64,000 bases of DNA from Melghirimyces algeriensis (GTDB taxonomy: Bacteria; Bacillota; Bacilli; Thermoactinomycetales; DSM-45169), in assembly GCF_900182565.1 (NCBI RefSeq), contig NZ_FXTI01000004.1:124001-188000 (forward strand), in the 5' to 3' direction. This document shows positions 46,260 through 54,520 of the stretch, in pieces (the stretch's first letter is position 1; each line of letters opens with the position of its first letter). The notes under the pieces are model-generated. The model was not told the DNA's origin. It worked only from the letters and a program-made list of their open reading frames with translations, and made no database searches. Made by a program: the position numbers and the translations under genes.

Positions 46260-46468
46260 GAGACTGCTGACAAAGGGAATATTAGAAAAAGAGGGGGATT
46301 TTCATGGAGCATCCTTTTCCGAAGACCCAGCGGAACCCCTAGAGGTTCTAACCGTTTAGCGGACAACCTGCTTTTCCTTTTTGTCCGCTGGTTGGGGTGA
46401 AGCGGACTCATTCCACTTCCTTTGGAGGAAAGAGATGACCATCCCTTCATCACTTTGTTATGAACCTC
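46260..46468. repeat. Intergenic palindromic repeat element, copy B
   Basis: A 209-bp element bounded by the same ends as copy A (GAGACTGCTGACAAAG at 46260-46275 and CTTTGTTATGAACCTC at 46453-46468). Internally it has several hairpins, including AGCGGACAA (46358-46366) with TTGTCCGCT (46381-46389), and GAACC with GGTTC at 46333-46348. It sits exactly between two near-identical 21/22-nt hairpin sequences. A minus-strand frame crosses it, but its translation follows the repeat and it has no RBS, so it is not called as a gene. Confidence 0.65.
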
Positions 46469-46498
46469 ACCCGGTTGGATCAAACCGGGTCTTTATTT
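46469..46498 (+). terminator. Terminator hairpin, right copy
   Basis: ACCCGGTT with AACCGGGT (one extra loop base) followed by CTTTATTTTT. This copy has the T-rich tract that the left copy lacks. Confidence 0.75.
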
Positions 46499-46521
46499 TT
46501 CGGCGGCAGGGAAAAGGGTTT

Positions 46522-47385
46522 TTACTGAGCGTAATAAATGTATCCCAATTCCGGATAATCGGTGACAAAACCATCTACCCCGATATGAAATAGTCGATCA
46601 GCTGCTTCCGAACTTCGCACCGTGTAGGGGAGGATTTTCATACCACGTTGATGCACACGGTTCACCAGATCTCTATCCACCAGTTTTTTATTGGGATTTA
46701 CAAAGTCAGCGTAACGGGCAAAGGTGTTCAGATGTTCGTTTGTTACTCCGGTATCTTTGTAGGAAGTGTAGCTGACCAAGGCACCGGTCATCACCCAAGG
46801 CATGGTTTGGTGAAAGCGACGGATGGAATCATGATTGAATGATTGAACAACCACCTTCCCCCGCCATCTGTCCATGTGCTTCTCTCTCAAGAGGTTTGCC
46901 ACCTGTTGTTCGATGCCGGGGTATAGGGAGGGTTTCTTTAATTCAATCAAAATATTGATCCTCTTGTTCCGATACCGTTCCAGAACTTCCTCCAATGTTG
47001 GAATCTTTTCTCCAGAATACTTGGAGCTAAACCAACTGCCGGCATCCAGACGTTTCAGCTCAGCCAATGTCATATCCCTTACATAACCCGTTCCATCTGT
47101 CGTCCGGTCCACGGAAGTATCATGCAGGACGACCAGATGCCCATCCTTGCTTCGTTGAACGTCCAGTTCAAAGAAATCCGCTTTCATCTCCACTGCTTTG
47201 TCAAAGGCAGCAATGGTGTTCTCAGGTGCATAACCGGATGCTCCCCGATGAGCGACATTGATGAATCGTGAATCGGTTTTCACTTCCGCAAACGCTGTTT
47301 TCTTCAAACCGGGACCTCCAAGCATCAAGGAACCTACGACGAGAAACAGAGACAGACAACAGAGAAATGTTTTACAATGATTCAC
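46522..47385 (-). CDS. Secreted glycerophosphodiester phosphodiesterase
   Basis: 287 aa. A signal peptide (basic start, hydrophobic core, cleavage near AFAE) precedes a GDPD TIM barrel with AHRGASGYAPENT, the ELDVQ metal motif, LHDTSVDRTTDGTG and the late GVDGFVTDYPE. It splits glycerophosphodiesters to glycerol-3-phosphate and an alcohol outside the cell, providing phosphate or glycerol. Start GTG 47385 with GGGGAGGT 6 nt upstream; TTG 47391 is less likely. Confidence 0.92.
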   Translation of the reverse strand: MNHCKTFLCCLSLFLVVGSLMLGGPGLKKTAFAEVKTDSRFINVAHRGASGYAPENTIAAFDKAVEMKADFFELDVQRSKDGHLVVLHDTSVDRTTDGTGYVRDMTLAELKRLDAGSWFSSKYSGEKIPTLEEVLERYRNKRINILIELKKPSLYPGIEQQVANLLREKHMDRWRGKVVVQSFNHDSIRRFHQTMPWVMTGALVSYTSYKDTGVTNEHLNTFARYADFVNPNKKLVDRDLVNRVHQRGMKILPYTVRSSEAADRLFHIGVDGFVTDYPELGYIYYAQ

Positions 47386-47588
47386 CTTCAAACCTCCCCT
47401 TGTGGTGTGATTGTTACAAAATCATTATAAACCAATTATTGTAAAAACAACTTTAACTTATTAAAAAAATTCCGTAAATAGAACGGATATGGCGTCTATT
47501 TCGGGATTTATGATCTGTGAACCTAACACTGTGCAAAGCGGATCGGCGTAATGTAGATTATAAGCTTTCCCTGAGGTGGGATGAATGT

Positions 47589-48422
47589 ATGAAATATAAA
47601 AAGAGTAAATGGAAACAAGCTGATTTGCTGAAACGGAACCATGTTACTGCAAAAGCACTCCCGGAGACCTTGTTTTACAATATACAAAACTTGAAAGATA
47701 TGTTGAAACGCCACCCCTTTGTGTATATCAAGCCGGATACTGGAGGACAAGGTCGGGGAATCTTTCGTGTAACGAGGAAGTTGACCAAGGAGTATCACAT
47801 ACAAGGAAATCATTACAGTCAAATGTGTACTGACGTAAACAGTGTACACCAATGCCTAGAAATACTCATACAAGCGCAGAACTATATAATCCAGCAGGGT
47901 ATTCAAAGTGAAACATCAGATGGACGACCTTTTGATTTTCGGGTTCATGTTCAACGAGTAAGAGGGAGATGGGTGATCGGAGGAATCGTTGGAAGGCTGG
48001 GCTCTCCTTCGAATATTGTCACCAACCGCCATCAGGGTGGCCGTCCACTCCGGATAAAGCAACTGTTTAGAAAATATTTGGCATGGAACAGAAAAAAAGA
48101 AAAGCGTGTAATCGAACGAATAAAACGTCTTGCTATGGAAACAGCCAAAGCGATGAACAAAGGATATCCTGAGTGTCTGGAACAAGGAGTAGATATCGGA
48201 GTAGATGCAAAGGGAAGACCATGGATCTTTGAATCCAATATTACACCCGGAATTGCAGTGTTTGCCGCCTTAAAAGATAAAAAAGCTTACTGGAAGATTC
48301 GAAAAAATCGCAGACTGCAAAGGAAAGACAAAGAAATTGCGATGAGCAGATACATGTTCACGTTTTTTCTATATGTGTCTTCAAGCTGTTGGTTGTTGGA
48401 TCTTGTGGATAGATTTTTTTGA
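47589..48422 (+). CDS. YheC/YheD-type ATP-grasp protein
   Basis: 277 aa. It matches the ATP-grasp part of the spore-associated YheC/YheD family: KPDTGGQGRGIFRV near residues 42-55, the FDFRVHVQRVRGRW stretch, and ECLEQGVDIGVDAKGRPWIFESN, which provides the metal ligands. It is shorter than typical family members, lacking the N-terminal extension. The substrate is unknown; the family is reported as endospore coat-associated. Start ATG 47589 behind GAGGTGGG. Confidence 0.8.
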   Translation: MKYKKSKWKQADLLKRNHVTAKALPETLFYNIQNLKDMLKRHPFVYIKPDTGGQGRGIFRVTRKLTKEYHIQGNHYSQMCTDVNSVHQCLEILIQAQNYIIQQGIQSETSDGRPFDFRVHVQRVRGRWVIGGIVGRLGSPSNIVTNRHQGGRPLRIKQLFRKYLAWNRKKEKRVIERIKRLAMETAKAMNKGYPECLEQGVDIGVDAKGRPWIFESNITPGIAVFAALKDKKAYWKIRKNRRLQRKDKEIAMSRYMFTFFLYVSSSCWLLDLVDRFF

Positions 48423-48553
48423 TGTGTTCGCACATGAATATATGTATTGATGGAATTCCGGCAATGTTTTTGGACTCTTGTTCAGTCATGACTTACAATG
48501 AAAGAAGGTTTTCTTAGAGTGTTAAAAGATAGGATGTGGATCGGGAGGGCGGA

Positions 48554-49645
48554 ATGGAGACAACGACACTTTATCAACATGCAACAGCCTTTATCAAAAA
48601 TTGTTATATGGAATTGGGAAAAACGGAGACAGAAACAGAACAACGGCTGGCAGAAGTAAAAATGGACATCGAAACACACGGTTTTTATGAGCATACCTTT
48701 GAAGAGCTGGAGCACGGGGCGAGGATGGCCTGGAGAAACAGTAATCGTTGTATCGGGCGATTGTTCTGGAATACATTGCAAGTGTTTGATGCCAGGAATC
48801 TTGAAACGGAAGAAGATCTCTTTGAGGCTCTATGTCACCATATAGAATATGCGACCAATCAAGGGAAAATCCGGCCGGCGATTACGGTTTTCAAGCCAAA
48901 TCTTGAGGATTTCACATCAGTGAGATTATGGAACCATCAATTGCTAAGATATGCCGGATACGAGACAAAAGAAGGGGGAAGGGGTGATCCTGCTTCCCTT
49001 TCTTTTACCCAGGCTTGTCATTCACTGGGGTGGAAGGGGAAAGGAACAGACTATGATATTCTTCCTCTTGTGATTCAAATTGGTGGCAACAGCCCCCGCT
49101 GGTTTGATATTCCCAAGGATATCATTCTGGAGGTTCCGATTCATCACCCCGATTTCTCATGGTTTAAGGATCTGGGCCTTCAATGGTATGCCGTTCCCAT
49201 TATCTCTGACATGAGGCTGGAGGTTGGAGGCATTCATTACACAGCGGCTCCTTTTAACGGGTGGTATATGGGGACGGAAATCGGTGCGCGGAATTTGGCT
49301 GATCCCTTTCGTTACAATATGCTGCCTGTGATCGCTTCTTATATGGGGCTTCAAAAGGATAAAAATTCCACATTATGGAAGGATAAGGCATTGATTGAAT
49401 TAAATATTGCGGTAATCGATTCGTTTAAAAAGAATGGTGTCACGATTGTGGATCACCATACAGCAGCTCAGCAGTTCAAGCTTTTTGAGCAACAAGAGAA
49501 AAAACAGGGCCGGGAAGTGACGGGAGATTGGACATGGTTGATTCCCCCGGTTTCTCCAGCCACCACACATATTTTTCATCGCGAGTATCAGGATGATCGT
49601 GTTTTGCCCAATTATGTTTATCAGGAAAAACCGTATCCCTTGTGA
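48554..49645 (+). CDS. nos: Bacterial nitric oxide synthase oxygenase
   Basis: 363 aa, oxygenase domain only, as in other Bacilli. The proximal heme ligand is Cys66 in WRNSNRCIGR, with the downstream substrate-binding Glu in the GWYMGTEIGARNL stretch. It oxidises L-arginine to NO and citrulline with tetrahydrofolate/biopterin and uses cellular reductases. ATG 48554 has GGGAGGG 4 nt upstream. A small Cys-rich gene follows on the opposite strand. Confidence 0.95.
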   Translation: METTTLYQHATAFIKNCYMELGKTETETEQRLAEVKMDIETHGFYEHTFEELEHGARMAWRNSNRCIGRLFWNTLQVFDARNLETEEDLFEALCHHIEYATNQGKIRPAITVFKPNLEDFTSVRLWNHQLLRYAGYETKEGGRGDPASLSFTQACHSLGWKGKGTDYDILPLVIQIGGNSPRWFDIPKDIILEVPIHHPDFSWFKDLGLQWYAVPIISDMRLEVGGIHYTAAPFNGWYMGTEIGARNLADPFRYNMLPVIASYMGLQKDKNSTLWKDKALIELNIAVIDSFKKNGVTIVDHHTAAQQFKLFEQQEKKQGREVTGDWTWLIPPVSPATTHIFHREYQDDRVLPNYVYQEKPYPL

Positions 49646-49655
49646 ACCAAAAAAA

Positions 49656-49682
49656 GAACTGCTGATAATCGTTCAGCAGTTT
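49656..49682. terminator. Bidirectional terminator between nos and the small CPVC gene
   Basis: A perfect 9-bp stem AACTGCTGA/TCAGCAGTT. On the minus strand it is followed by a T-run (AAAAA on plus); on the plus strand the tail is weaker. Confidence 0.75.
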
Positions 49683-49741
49683 GACCTCCGTTAAAGAAGA
49701 CCTAATAGAGGGAAAAGAATGAGTATTCGCAATAAAAATAG

Positions 49742-49876
49742 TTAAGCGTAACAAAAATCAATTTGCTGCTTGATCCATTGATTGGAACAGCAGTCGTTTA
49801 ATGCAGTGTCCCTATTGTCTTCAATTGGGTTTTCACAGACGGGACATACATCTTGGCTGTGGAGTTCGGTATTCAT
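49742..49876 (-). CDS. 44-aa cysteine-rich small protein with CPVC motif
   Basis: A short frame with a strong GGGAGGG 7 nt before ATG 49876. The product has CPVC near residue 11 and a later adjacent CC pair and single Cys, suggesting metal or heme-related binding, followed by a helix QWIKQQIDFCYA. It lies beside nos and is convergent with it. Function unknown. Confidence 0.65.
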   Translation of the reverse strand: MNTELHSQDVCPVCENPIEDNRDTALNDCCSNQWIKQQIDFCYA

Positions 49877-50095
49877 GCAACATCCCTCCCGGTGAAGTCC
49901 TTTTCATTATACTATAACAGTTTATGAAAAGTAAACCTCTGTAGTGCAACAAATAAATAATTGTCATATAACAATTTGTTCTGTGTGTTACAGTTTGTGT
50001 GGAAGAGTCAAAGGTTTTGGGGGTTTTTTCACATATGATCTTGACTTTTATTCATTGATCCCGTAGAATTCTGACTCAACAATGATTTTCACATA

Positions 50096-50372
50096 ACGAG
50101 TCCGATGAAGGGAAAGTAACCGAATACCGGGTAGCCAGAGAAGAAGCGTCATTGGCTGTAAACGCTTCTCTACCACGATTCGGGGAAAGACACCTGGAGG
50201 GTCCGGACCGAACTCCTTAAAAGGGACAGTAGATTCGGACGTTTGCCGAACGATATCCGGCCTGAGCGGAAAAACGGATATGATTGCGTTTTTCAACCAA
50301 GGGTGGTACCGCGGGAAGATCAGCGAATCAATCTCTCGTCCCTGACAATCAGGTCAGTGGCGGGAGATTTTT
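50096..50372 (+). promoter_or_regulatory. T-box leader (His-specific) of hisS-aspS
   Basis: The T-box core AGGGTGGTACCGCGG occupies 50300-50314. Stem I closes with GTCCG/CGGAC, and an AGTA-type motif on its 5' side faces a loop containing CAC (50191-50193) on the 3' side, flanked by the CCGAA/TTCGG stem, so the specifier codon is read as His CAC. A terminator (ATCTCTCG 50331-50338 with CGGGAGAT 50361-50368, then TTTTTT) follows; an antiterminator can form with the T-box core. Uncharged tRNA-His should allow read-through into hisS and aspS. Confidence 0.92.
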
Positions 50373-50401
50373 TAGATTGCGGACAAATAGGAGGCGGAAA
50401 A

Positions 50402-51664
50402 GTGAAACTTAACATTCCCCGTGGAACATTTGATCTGTTGCCTGGTCAAGTGGAAAAATGGCAATATGTGGAAAATAAAATCCGAGACCTTTGTCGTTCT
50501 TACCACTTTTCGGAGATTCGGACTCCGATCTTTGAACGGACGGAGTTGTTTCAAAGAGGTGTGGGTGAGACAACGGATATCGTAGAGAAGGAAATGTACT
50601 CATTTGAAGACCGGAGTGGACGCAGTCTGACATTGCGACCAGAGGGGACAGCTTCCGTGGTTCGCTCCTTTGTGGAAAAGAAGATGTATGTTGAACCCCA
50701 GCCGACAAAATTGTATTACATGGGTCCCATGTTTCGCTATGAACGTCCTCAGTCTGGGCGTTATCGACAGTTTCACCAGTTTGGTGTGGAGGTGTTTGGA
50801 ACAGAAGAGCCCGATGTGGATGCAGAAATAATCGATTTGGGCTATCGTCTTTACACGTCTCTGGGGTTGTCCGGGGTGAAAGTGGAATTAAACAGCGTGG
50901 GATGCCCGGATTGCCGTCCAAATCATCGGGAAGCGATGGTAGAATACCTGGCTACAAAAAAGGATCAGCTTTGCCAGGATTGCCAATCCCGTTTGAACCG
51001 CAATCCCATGCGGATTTTGGACTGCAAAAAGGAAAGCTGCCGACAGGCAACCGAAAAGGCTCCAAGAATGATTCATTATCTCTGTTCCAAATGCGCTCCT
51101 CATTTTGAAGCGGTCAAGGAATATTTGGATGAATTGGCTGTTCCTTATGAGGTAAACACCCGGATGGTTCGTGGATTGGATTATTACACCCAGACCGCAT
51201 TTGAATTTGTTCTGGAAGGCAAAGGAGGCGGTTCCCTGGGTGGGGGCGGTCGATACAATGGACTGGTTCAAGAAGTGGGTGGCCCCGATATGGCGGGAAT
51301 CGGTTTTGCTGTAGGCCTAGAACGGATTTTTCTCGCCCTTGAGGAACAGGAAATCACTCTTCCGGTTCAGACCGGTGTAGACTGTTTTCTGGTTACTTTA
51401 GGAAGCGAAGCGAAGAAATACGGAGTAACGCTTCTGAAAAAACTGCGAGAATCCGGTCTTTCTGCTGAACGTGACTATCTTGACCGCAAACTGAAAGGAC
51501 AGATGAAAGCAGCCGATCGCATACAGGCTGCCTACGTGGCAATTTTGGGTGATCAAGAATTGCAAGAGAAAAAAATCGGAGTGAAAAGTCTGATTACCGG
51601 AGAGCAGGAAACGATTCAATTGGATCATTTGGTTGAATACATCCGGAATGGGCGAAAAAGCTAA
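50402..51664 (+). CDS. hisS: Histidyl-tRNA synthetase
   Basis: 420 aa. Class II signatures are present: motif 2 with FRYERPQSGRYRQFHQFG, the histidine-specific RGLDYYTQTAFEF, motif 3 with GIGFAVGLERI, and the C-terminal anticodon-binding domain. It charges tRNA-His. Start GTG 50402 behind TAGGAGG; longer frames run into the T-box leader. aspS follows 20 nt later. Confidence 0.97.
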   Translation: MKLNIPRGTFDLLPGQVEKWQYVENKIRDLCRSYHFSEIRTPIFERTELFQRGVGETTDIVEKEMYSFEDRSGRSLTLRPEGTASVVRSFVEKKMYVEPQPTKLYYMGPMFRYERPQSGRYRQFHQFGVEVFGTEEPDVDAEIIDLGYRLYTSLGLSGVKVELNSVGCPDCRPNHREAMVEYLATKKDQLCQDCQSRLNRNPMRILDCKKESCRQATEKAPRMIHYLCSKCAPHFEAVKEYLDELAVPYEVNTRMVRGLDYYTQTAFEFVLEGKGGGSLGGGGRYNGLVQEVGGPDMAGIGFAVGLERIFLALEEQEITLPVQTGVDCFLVTLGSEAKKYGVTLLKKLRESGLSAERDYLDRKLKGQMKAADRIQAAYVAILGDQELQEKKIGVKSLITGEQETIQLDHLVEYIRNGRKS

Positions 51665-51683
51665 GATGATCAGGAGGATGGAC

Positions 51684-53456
51684 ATGGAATCCAGCTATAA
51701 AACACATTCCTGTGGAGAGTTAACAACGTCTCATGTGGGGAAAACGGTTGTTTTGAATGGATGGGTACAAAAACGAAGGGGACTGGGGGGACTGATTTTC
51801 CTGGATCTCAGAGATCGTTCCGGTACAGTTCAAGTGGTCTGCAATCCTGAGTCCTCTCCTAAAGCGGCACAAATCGCTGACCAAGTGCGCAGGGAATATG
51901 TGTTGGCAATTAAGGGAGAAGTTGTGGCTCGTGCCGAGGATACGGTGAACCCGAAAATGAAGACGGGGGCAATTGAAGTAAGAGCAGAAGAAATAGAGGT
52001 ATTAAATGCATCCAAGACCCCACCCTTCGATATTGCGGATGACATTGAAGTGGATGAAAACACCCGCTTGAAATACCGCTACCTCGATCTTCGGCGCCCA
52101 GCCATGCAGAAAACATTGATGTTACGCCATCGGGCGTTGCAATGGGTGCGACGTTTTCTTGATGAGCGGGGTTTTATTGAAGTGGAGACACCGATGCTAA
52201 CCAAAAGCACTCCGGAAGGTGCGAGGGATTATTTGGTGCCCAGCAGGGTTCATGAAGGTGAGTTTTATGCCTTGCCCCAATCCCCGCAAATCTTTAAACA
52301 GCTGCTTATGGTTTCCGGGATCGAGCGCTACTTTCAGATCGCTCGCTGTTTTCGGGATGAAGATCTCCGTGCGGATCGTCAACCCGATTTTACACAGATT
52401 GATATTGAAACCTCTTTTATGGAAACAGAGACCTTTTTATCCATGATGGAGAAAATGGTGGCAACATTGTTTAAGGAAACCATTGGTGTGGAAGTAAAGC
52501 GACCTTTCCCCCGGATTCCTTACTGGGATGCCATCAATCGATATGGGAGTGATCGGCCGGATCTCCGTTTTGGGATGGAGCTGGTGGATCTTTCGGAAAT
52601 AATGAAAGACAGCTCCTTTAAGGTATTCTCATCCACTGTGGAAGGGGGTGGGAAAGTCAAAGCAATCAATGTGAAGGGACAAGCTGGCTGGAGTCGCAAG
52701 GTGATTGATACTTGGAATGAAACTGCTCAGCAATTGGGAGCCAAGGGCTTGGCTTGGCTGGCTGCCAGGGAGGATGGTATCAAGGGTCCTGTGGCAAAAT
52801 TCCTGTCTGAACAGGAATGGAATGAAACCCAAAAAGCCTTGCAGGTGAAAACAGGGGACCTTCTTTTCTTTGTGGCTGACAAAGCGGATCTAGCAAATGA
52901 AGTGTTGGGTGAACTGCGACTGCGACTGGCGAAAGAATTAAACCTGATCCCAGAAGGAATTTACAAATTTGCTTGGATCACAGAGTTCCCGCTCTTTTCC
53001 TATGATGAAAAAGAGGGTCGATATGTTGCGGAACACCACCCCTTTACCAGTCCAGTAACCGAGGATATCCCACTCTTAGAGACCAACCCCGGTCAGGCGC
53101 GGGCTCAGGCCTATGATATGGTGTTAAACGGTTATGAAATTGGTGGAGGAAGTCAGCGGATTCATCAAAGGGAAGTACAGGAGACGATGTTTAAGGTTCT
53201 TGGTTTAAGTATGGAAGAGGCAAAAGAGAAGTTTGGTTTTATGTTGGATGCCTTTGAATATGGAGCACCACCTCATGGTGGGATTGCTTTTGGCTTTGAC
53301 CGTCTTGTGATGTTGCTGGCAGGAAAGACCAGCCTTCGCGATACAATAGCATTTCCGAAAACAGCCAGTGCCACGTGTCTGATGACTGGTGCTCCCGCTG
53401 GTGTTTCAGAGCATCAACTGGAAGAACTTCATATTTCCCTGAGGAAAGGGAATTGA
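51684..53456 (+). CDS. aspS: Aspartyl-tRNA synthetase
   Basis: 590 aa, bacterial type. N-terminal OB-fold anticodon domain (VGKTVVLNGWVQKRRGLGG), class II core with FRDEDLRADRQPDFTQID and GIAFGFDRLVML, and the bacterial GAD insertion. It charges tRNA-Asp (or Asp/Asn). Start ATG 51684 with GGAGG 6 nt upstream. It shares the hisS transcript and is followed by 6S RNA, as in B. subtilis. Confidence 0.97.
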   Translation: MESSYKTHSCGELTTSHVGKTVVLNGWVQKRRGLGGLIFLDLRDRSGTVQVVCNPESSPKAAQIADQVRREYVLAIKGEVVARAEDTVNPKMKTGAIEVRAEEIEVLNASKTPPFDIADDIEVDENTRLKYRYLDLRRPAMQKTLMLRHRALQWVRRFLDERGFIEVETPMLTKSTPEGARDYLVPSRVHEGEFYALPQSPQIFKQLLMVSGIERYFQIARCFRDEDLRADRQPDFTQIDIETSFMETETFLSMMEKMVATLFKETIGVEVKRPFPRIPYWDAINRYGSDRPDLRFGMELVDLSEIMKDSSFKVFSSTVEGGGKVKAINVKGQAGWSRKVIDTWNETAQQLGAKGLAWLAAREDGIKGPVAKFLSEQEWNETQKALQVKTGDLLFFVADKADLANEVLGELRLRLAKELNLIPEGIYKFAWITEFPLFSYDEKEGRYVAEHHPFTSPVTEDIPLLETNPGQARAQAYDMVLNGYEIGGGSQRIHQREVQETMFKVLGLSMEEAKEKFGFMLDAFEYGAPPHGGIAFGFDRLVMLLAGKTSLRDTIAFPKTASATCLMTGAPAGVSEHQLEELHISLRKGN

Positions 53457-53500
53457 TCGAAAGATTAAGAAAATAAATCCGGTAAGGCACAAACTTCCGC

Positions 53501-53530
53501 TTGATCGTTCCTTAAATCATATGTTACCAT
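53501..53530 (+). promoter_or_regulatory. Sigma-A-type promoter of 6S RNA
   Basis: TTGATC (53501-53506), 18-nt spacer, TACCAT (53525-53530). Confidence 0.55.
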
Positions 53531-53536
53531 AAAAGC

Positions 53537-53729
53537 ACAACGACAGAGCCCTGAGATGTACGTGAACCACCGATAGTTTTGAGCCAACACTTTAATCTAC
53601 GGGAGCCTGGGTCACTTGTGAGCGCACATGCCCAAAAGGGACTTGTTAACACAAGTGCAGGGCACCCACCTGCCGAGAGCAGGTTCAAAACTTAGGGAGC
53701 CACGGCATAATGGGGCTCTCCATTTTTTT
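53537..53729 (+). ncRNA. ssrS: 6S RNA (SsrS, bsrA-type)
   Basis: About 190 nt between aspS and the next gene, the syntenic place of B. subtilis 6S-1 RNA. The closing stem is CCCTGAG (53549-53555) with CTTAGGG (53691-53697), extended by GAACC with GGTTC; an upper arm pairs CACTTGTG with CACAAGTG. The molecule is a long single hairpin with a central bulge, as expected for 6S, and ends in a terminator (GAGCC/GGCTC, T-run at 53723-53729). It binds sigma-A holoenzyme and acts as a promoter decoy. Confidence 0.78.
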
Positions 53730-53829
53730 GTTTTTTATCTAAAAATTTTCAATGTTTCTTCACGATCGATAATCCTCCTAAATCTATGAGATAATAATGT
53801 GTAAAATGAACCACCAGGAGATGTGAATC

Positions 53830-54393
53830 ATGAAAATCGGTGTGGATATTGACGGAACGATAAAAAATACACAGGAAGCGGCTGTTCAGTGCTTTAATGA
53901 AGAGTTGAATCGATCGGTTCGTTGTGAAGAGATCCAGGATTTTCATTTGGATCGGGCATATGGTTTGACCCGGAAAGAAGGTCGAAGGCTGTGGAGGAAA
54001 TTGGAGGCCAAAATTTATTCTCTCGGTTTGCCTTTGCAGAATGCAGCCCCGGTTTTGCAGCGTTTAAAGCAAACAGGGCATCGTATATATTTTATTACGG
54101 CTCGCCCGGATTTGCCTCAACTCGCCCAAGTGACCAAAGATTGGCTGATAAAACATGGGTTTCCGCTTGAAGAGGATAACCTCTTTTTGGGCTCTACAGA
54201 TAAAGCAAAAATAGCGAAAGAGATCGGAGTGGAATTGTTTTTTGAAGATGCCCCACAACACTTGGATCGACTAATGAAAGCAGAGATTCCGACAGTTGTT
54301 ATGGCGGCAGCTTATAATGAGGAGTACGAAGGAAAGTTGCCCCGTATTACCAGCTGGGATGAAGCTTATGACTTGATTGAACGAAAAAATTAA
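53830..54393 (+). CDS. HAD-superfamily 5'-nucleotidase-like protein
   Basis: 187 aa. The HAD motif I DIDGTIK opens the protein, motif II is in YFITARPD, and the C-terminal VELFFEDAPQHLD is motif IV. The layout resembles the 5'(3')-deoxyribonucleotidase/YqfW group. It likely dephosphorylates nucleotides, substrate unknown. ATG 53830 has GGAGATG upstream. A strong bidirectional terminator follows. Confidence 0.8.
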   Translation: MKIGVDIDGTIKNTQEAAVQCFNEELNRSVRCEEIQDFHLDRAYGLTRKEGRRLWRKLEAKIYSLGLPLQNAAPVLQRLKQTGHRIYFITARPDLPQLAQVTKDWLIKHGFPLEEDNLFLGSTDKAKIAKEIGVELFFEDAPQHLDRLMKAEIPTVVMAAAYNEEYEGKLPRITSWDEAYDLIERKN

Positions 54394-54430
54394 ATGATCC
54401 GATATCGGGATGTAAGATCCTCTGATTTTG

Positions 54431-54472
54431 AAAAAAGCCCGTTGCCTAACCCAGAAGGCAACGGGCTTTTTT
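54431..54472. terminator. Strong bidirectional terminator
   Basis: AAAAAAGCCCGTTGCCT pairs perfectly with AGGCAACGGGCTTTTTT, an 8-nt loop between; T-runs on both strands. Confidence 0.95.
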
Positions 54473-54520
54473 GGAGTGTCTGCCTGTACTGGAGCCTTCG
54501 AAAGGATGATCCGTTTCGGG

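Noticed and set aside
46250..46483. 77-aa minus-strand frame
   Set aside because: It spans repeat element B end to end, its sequence simply follows the repeat, and no RBS precedes it.
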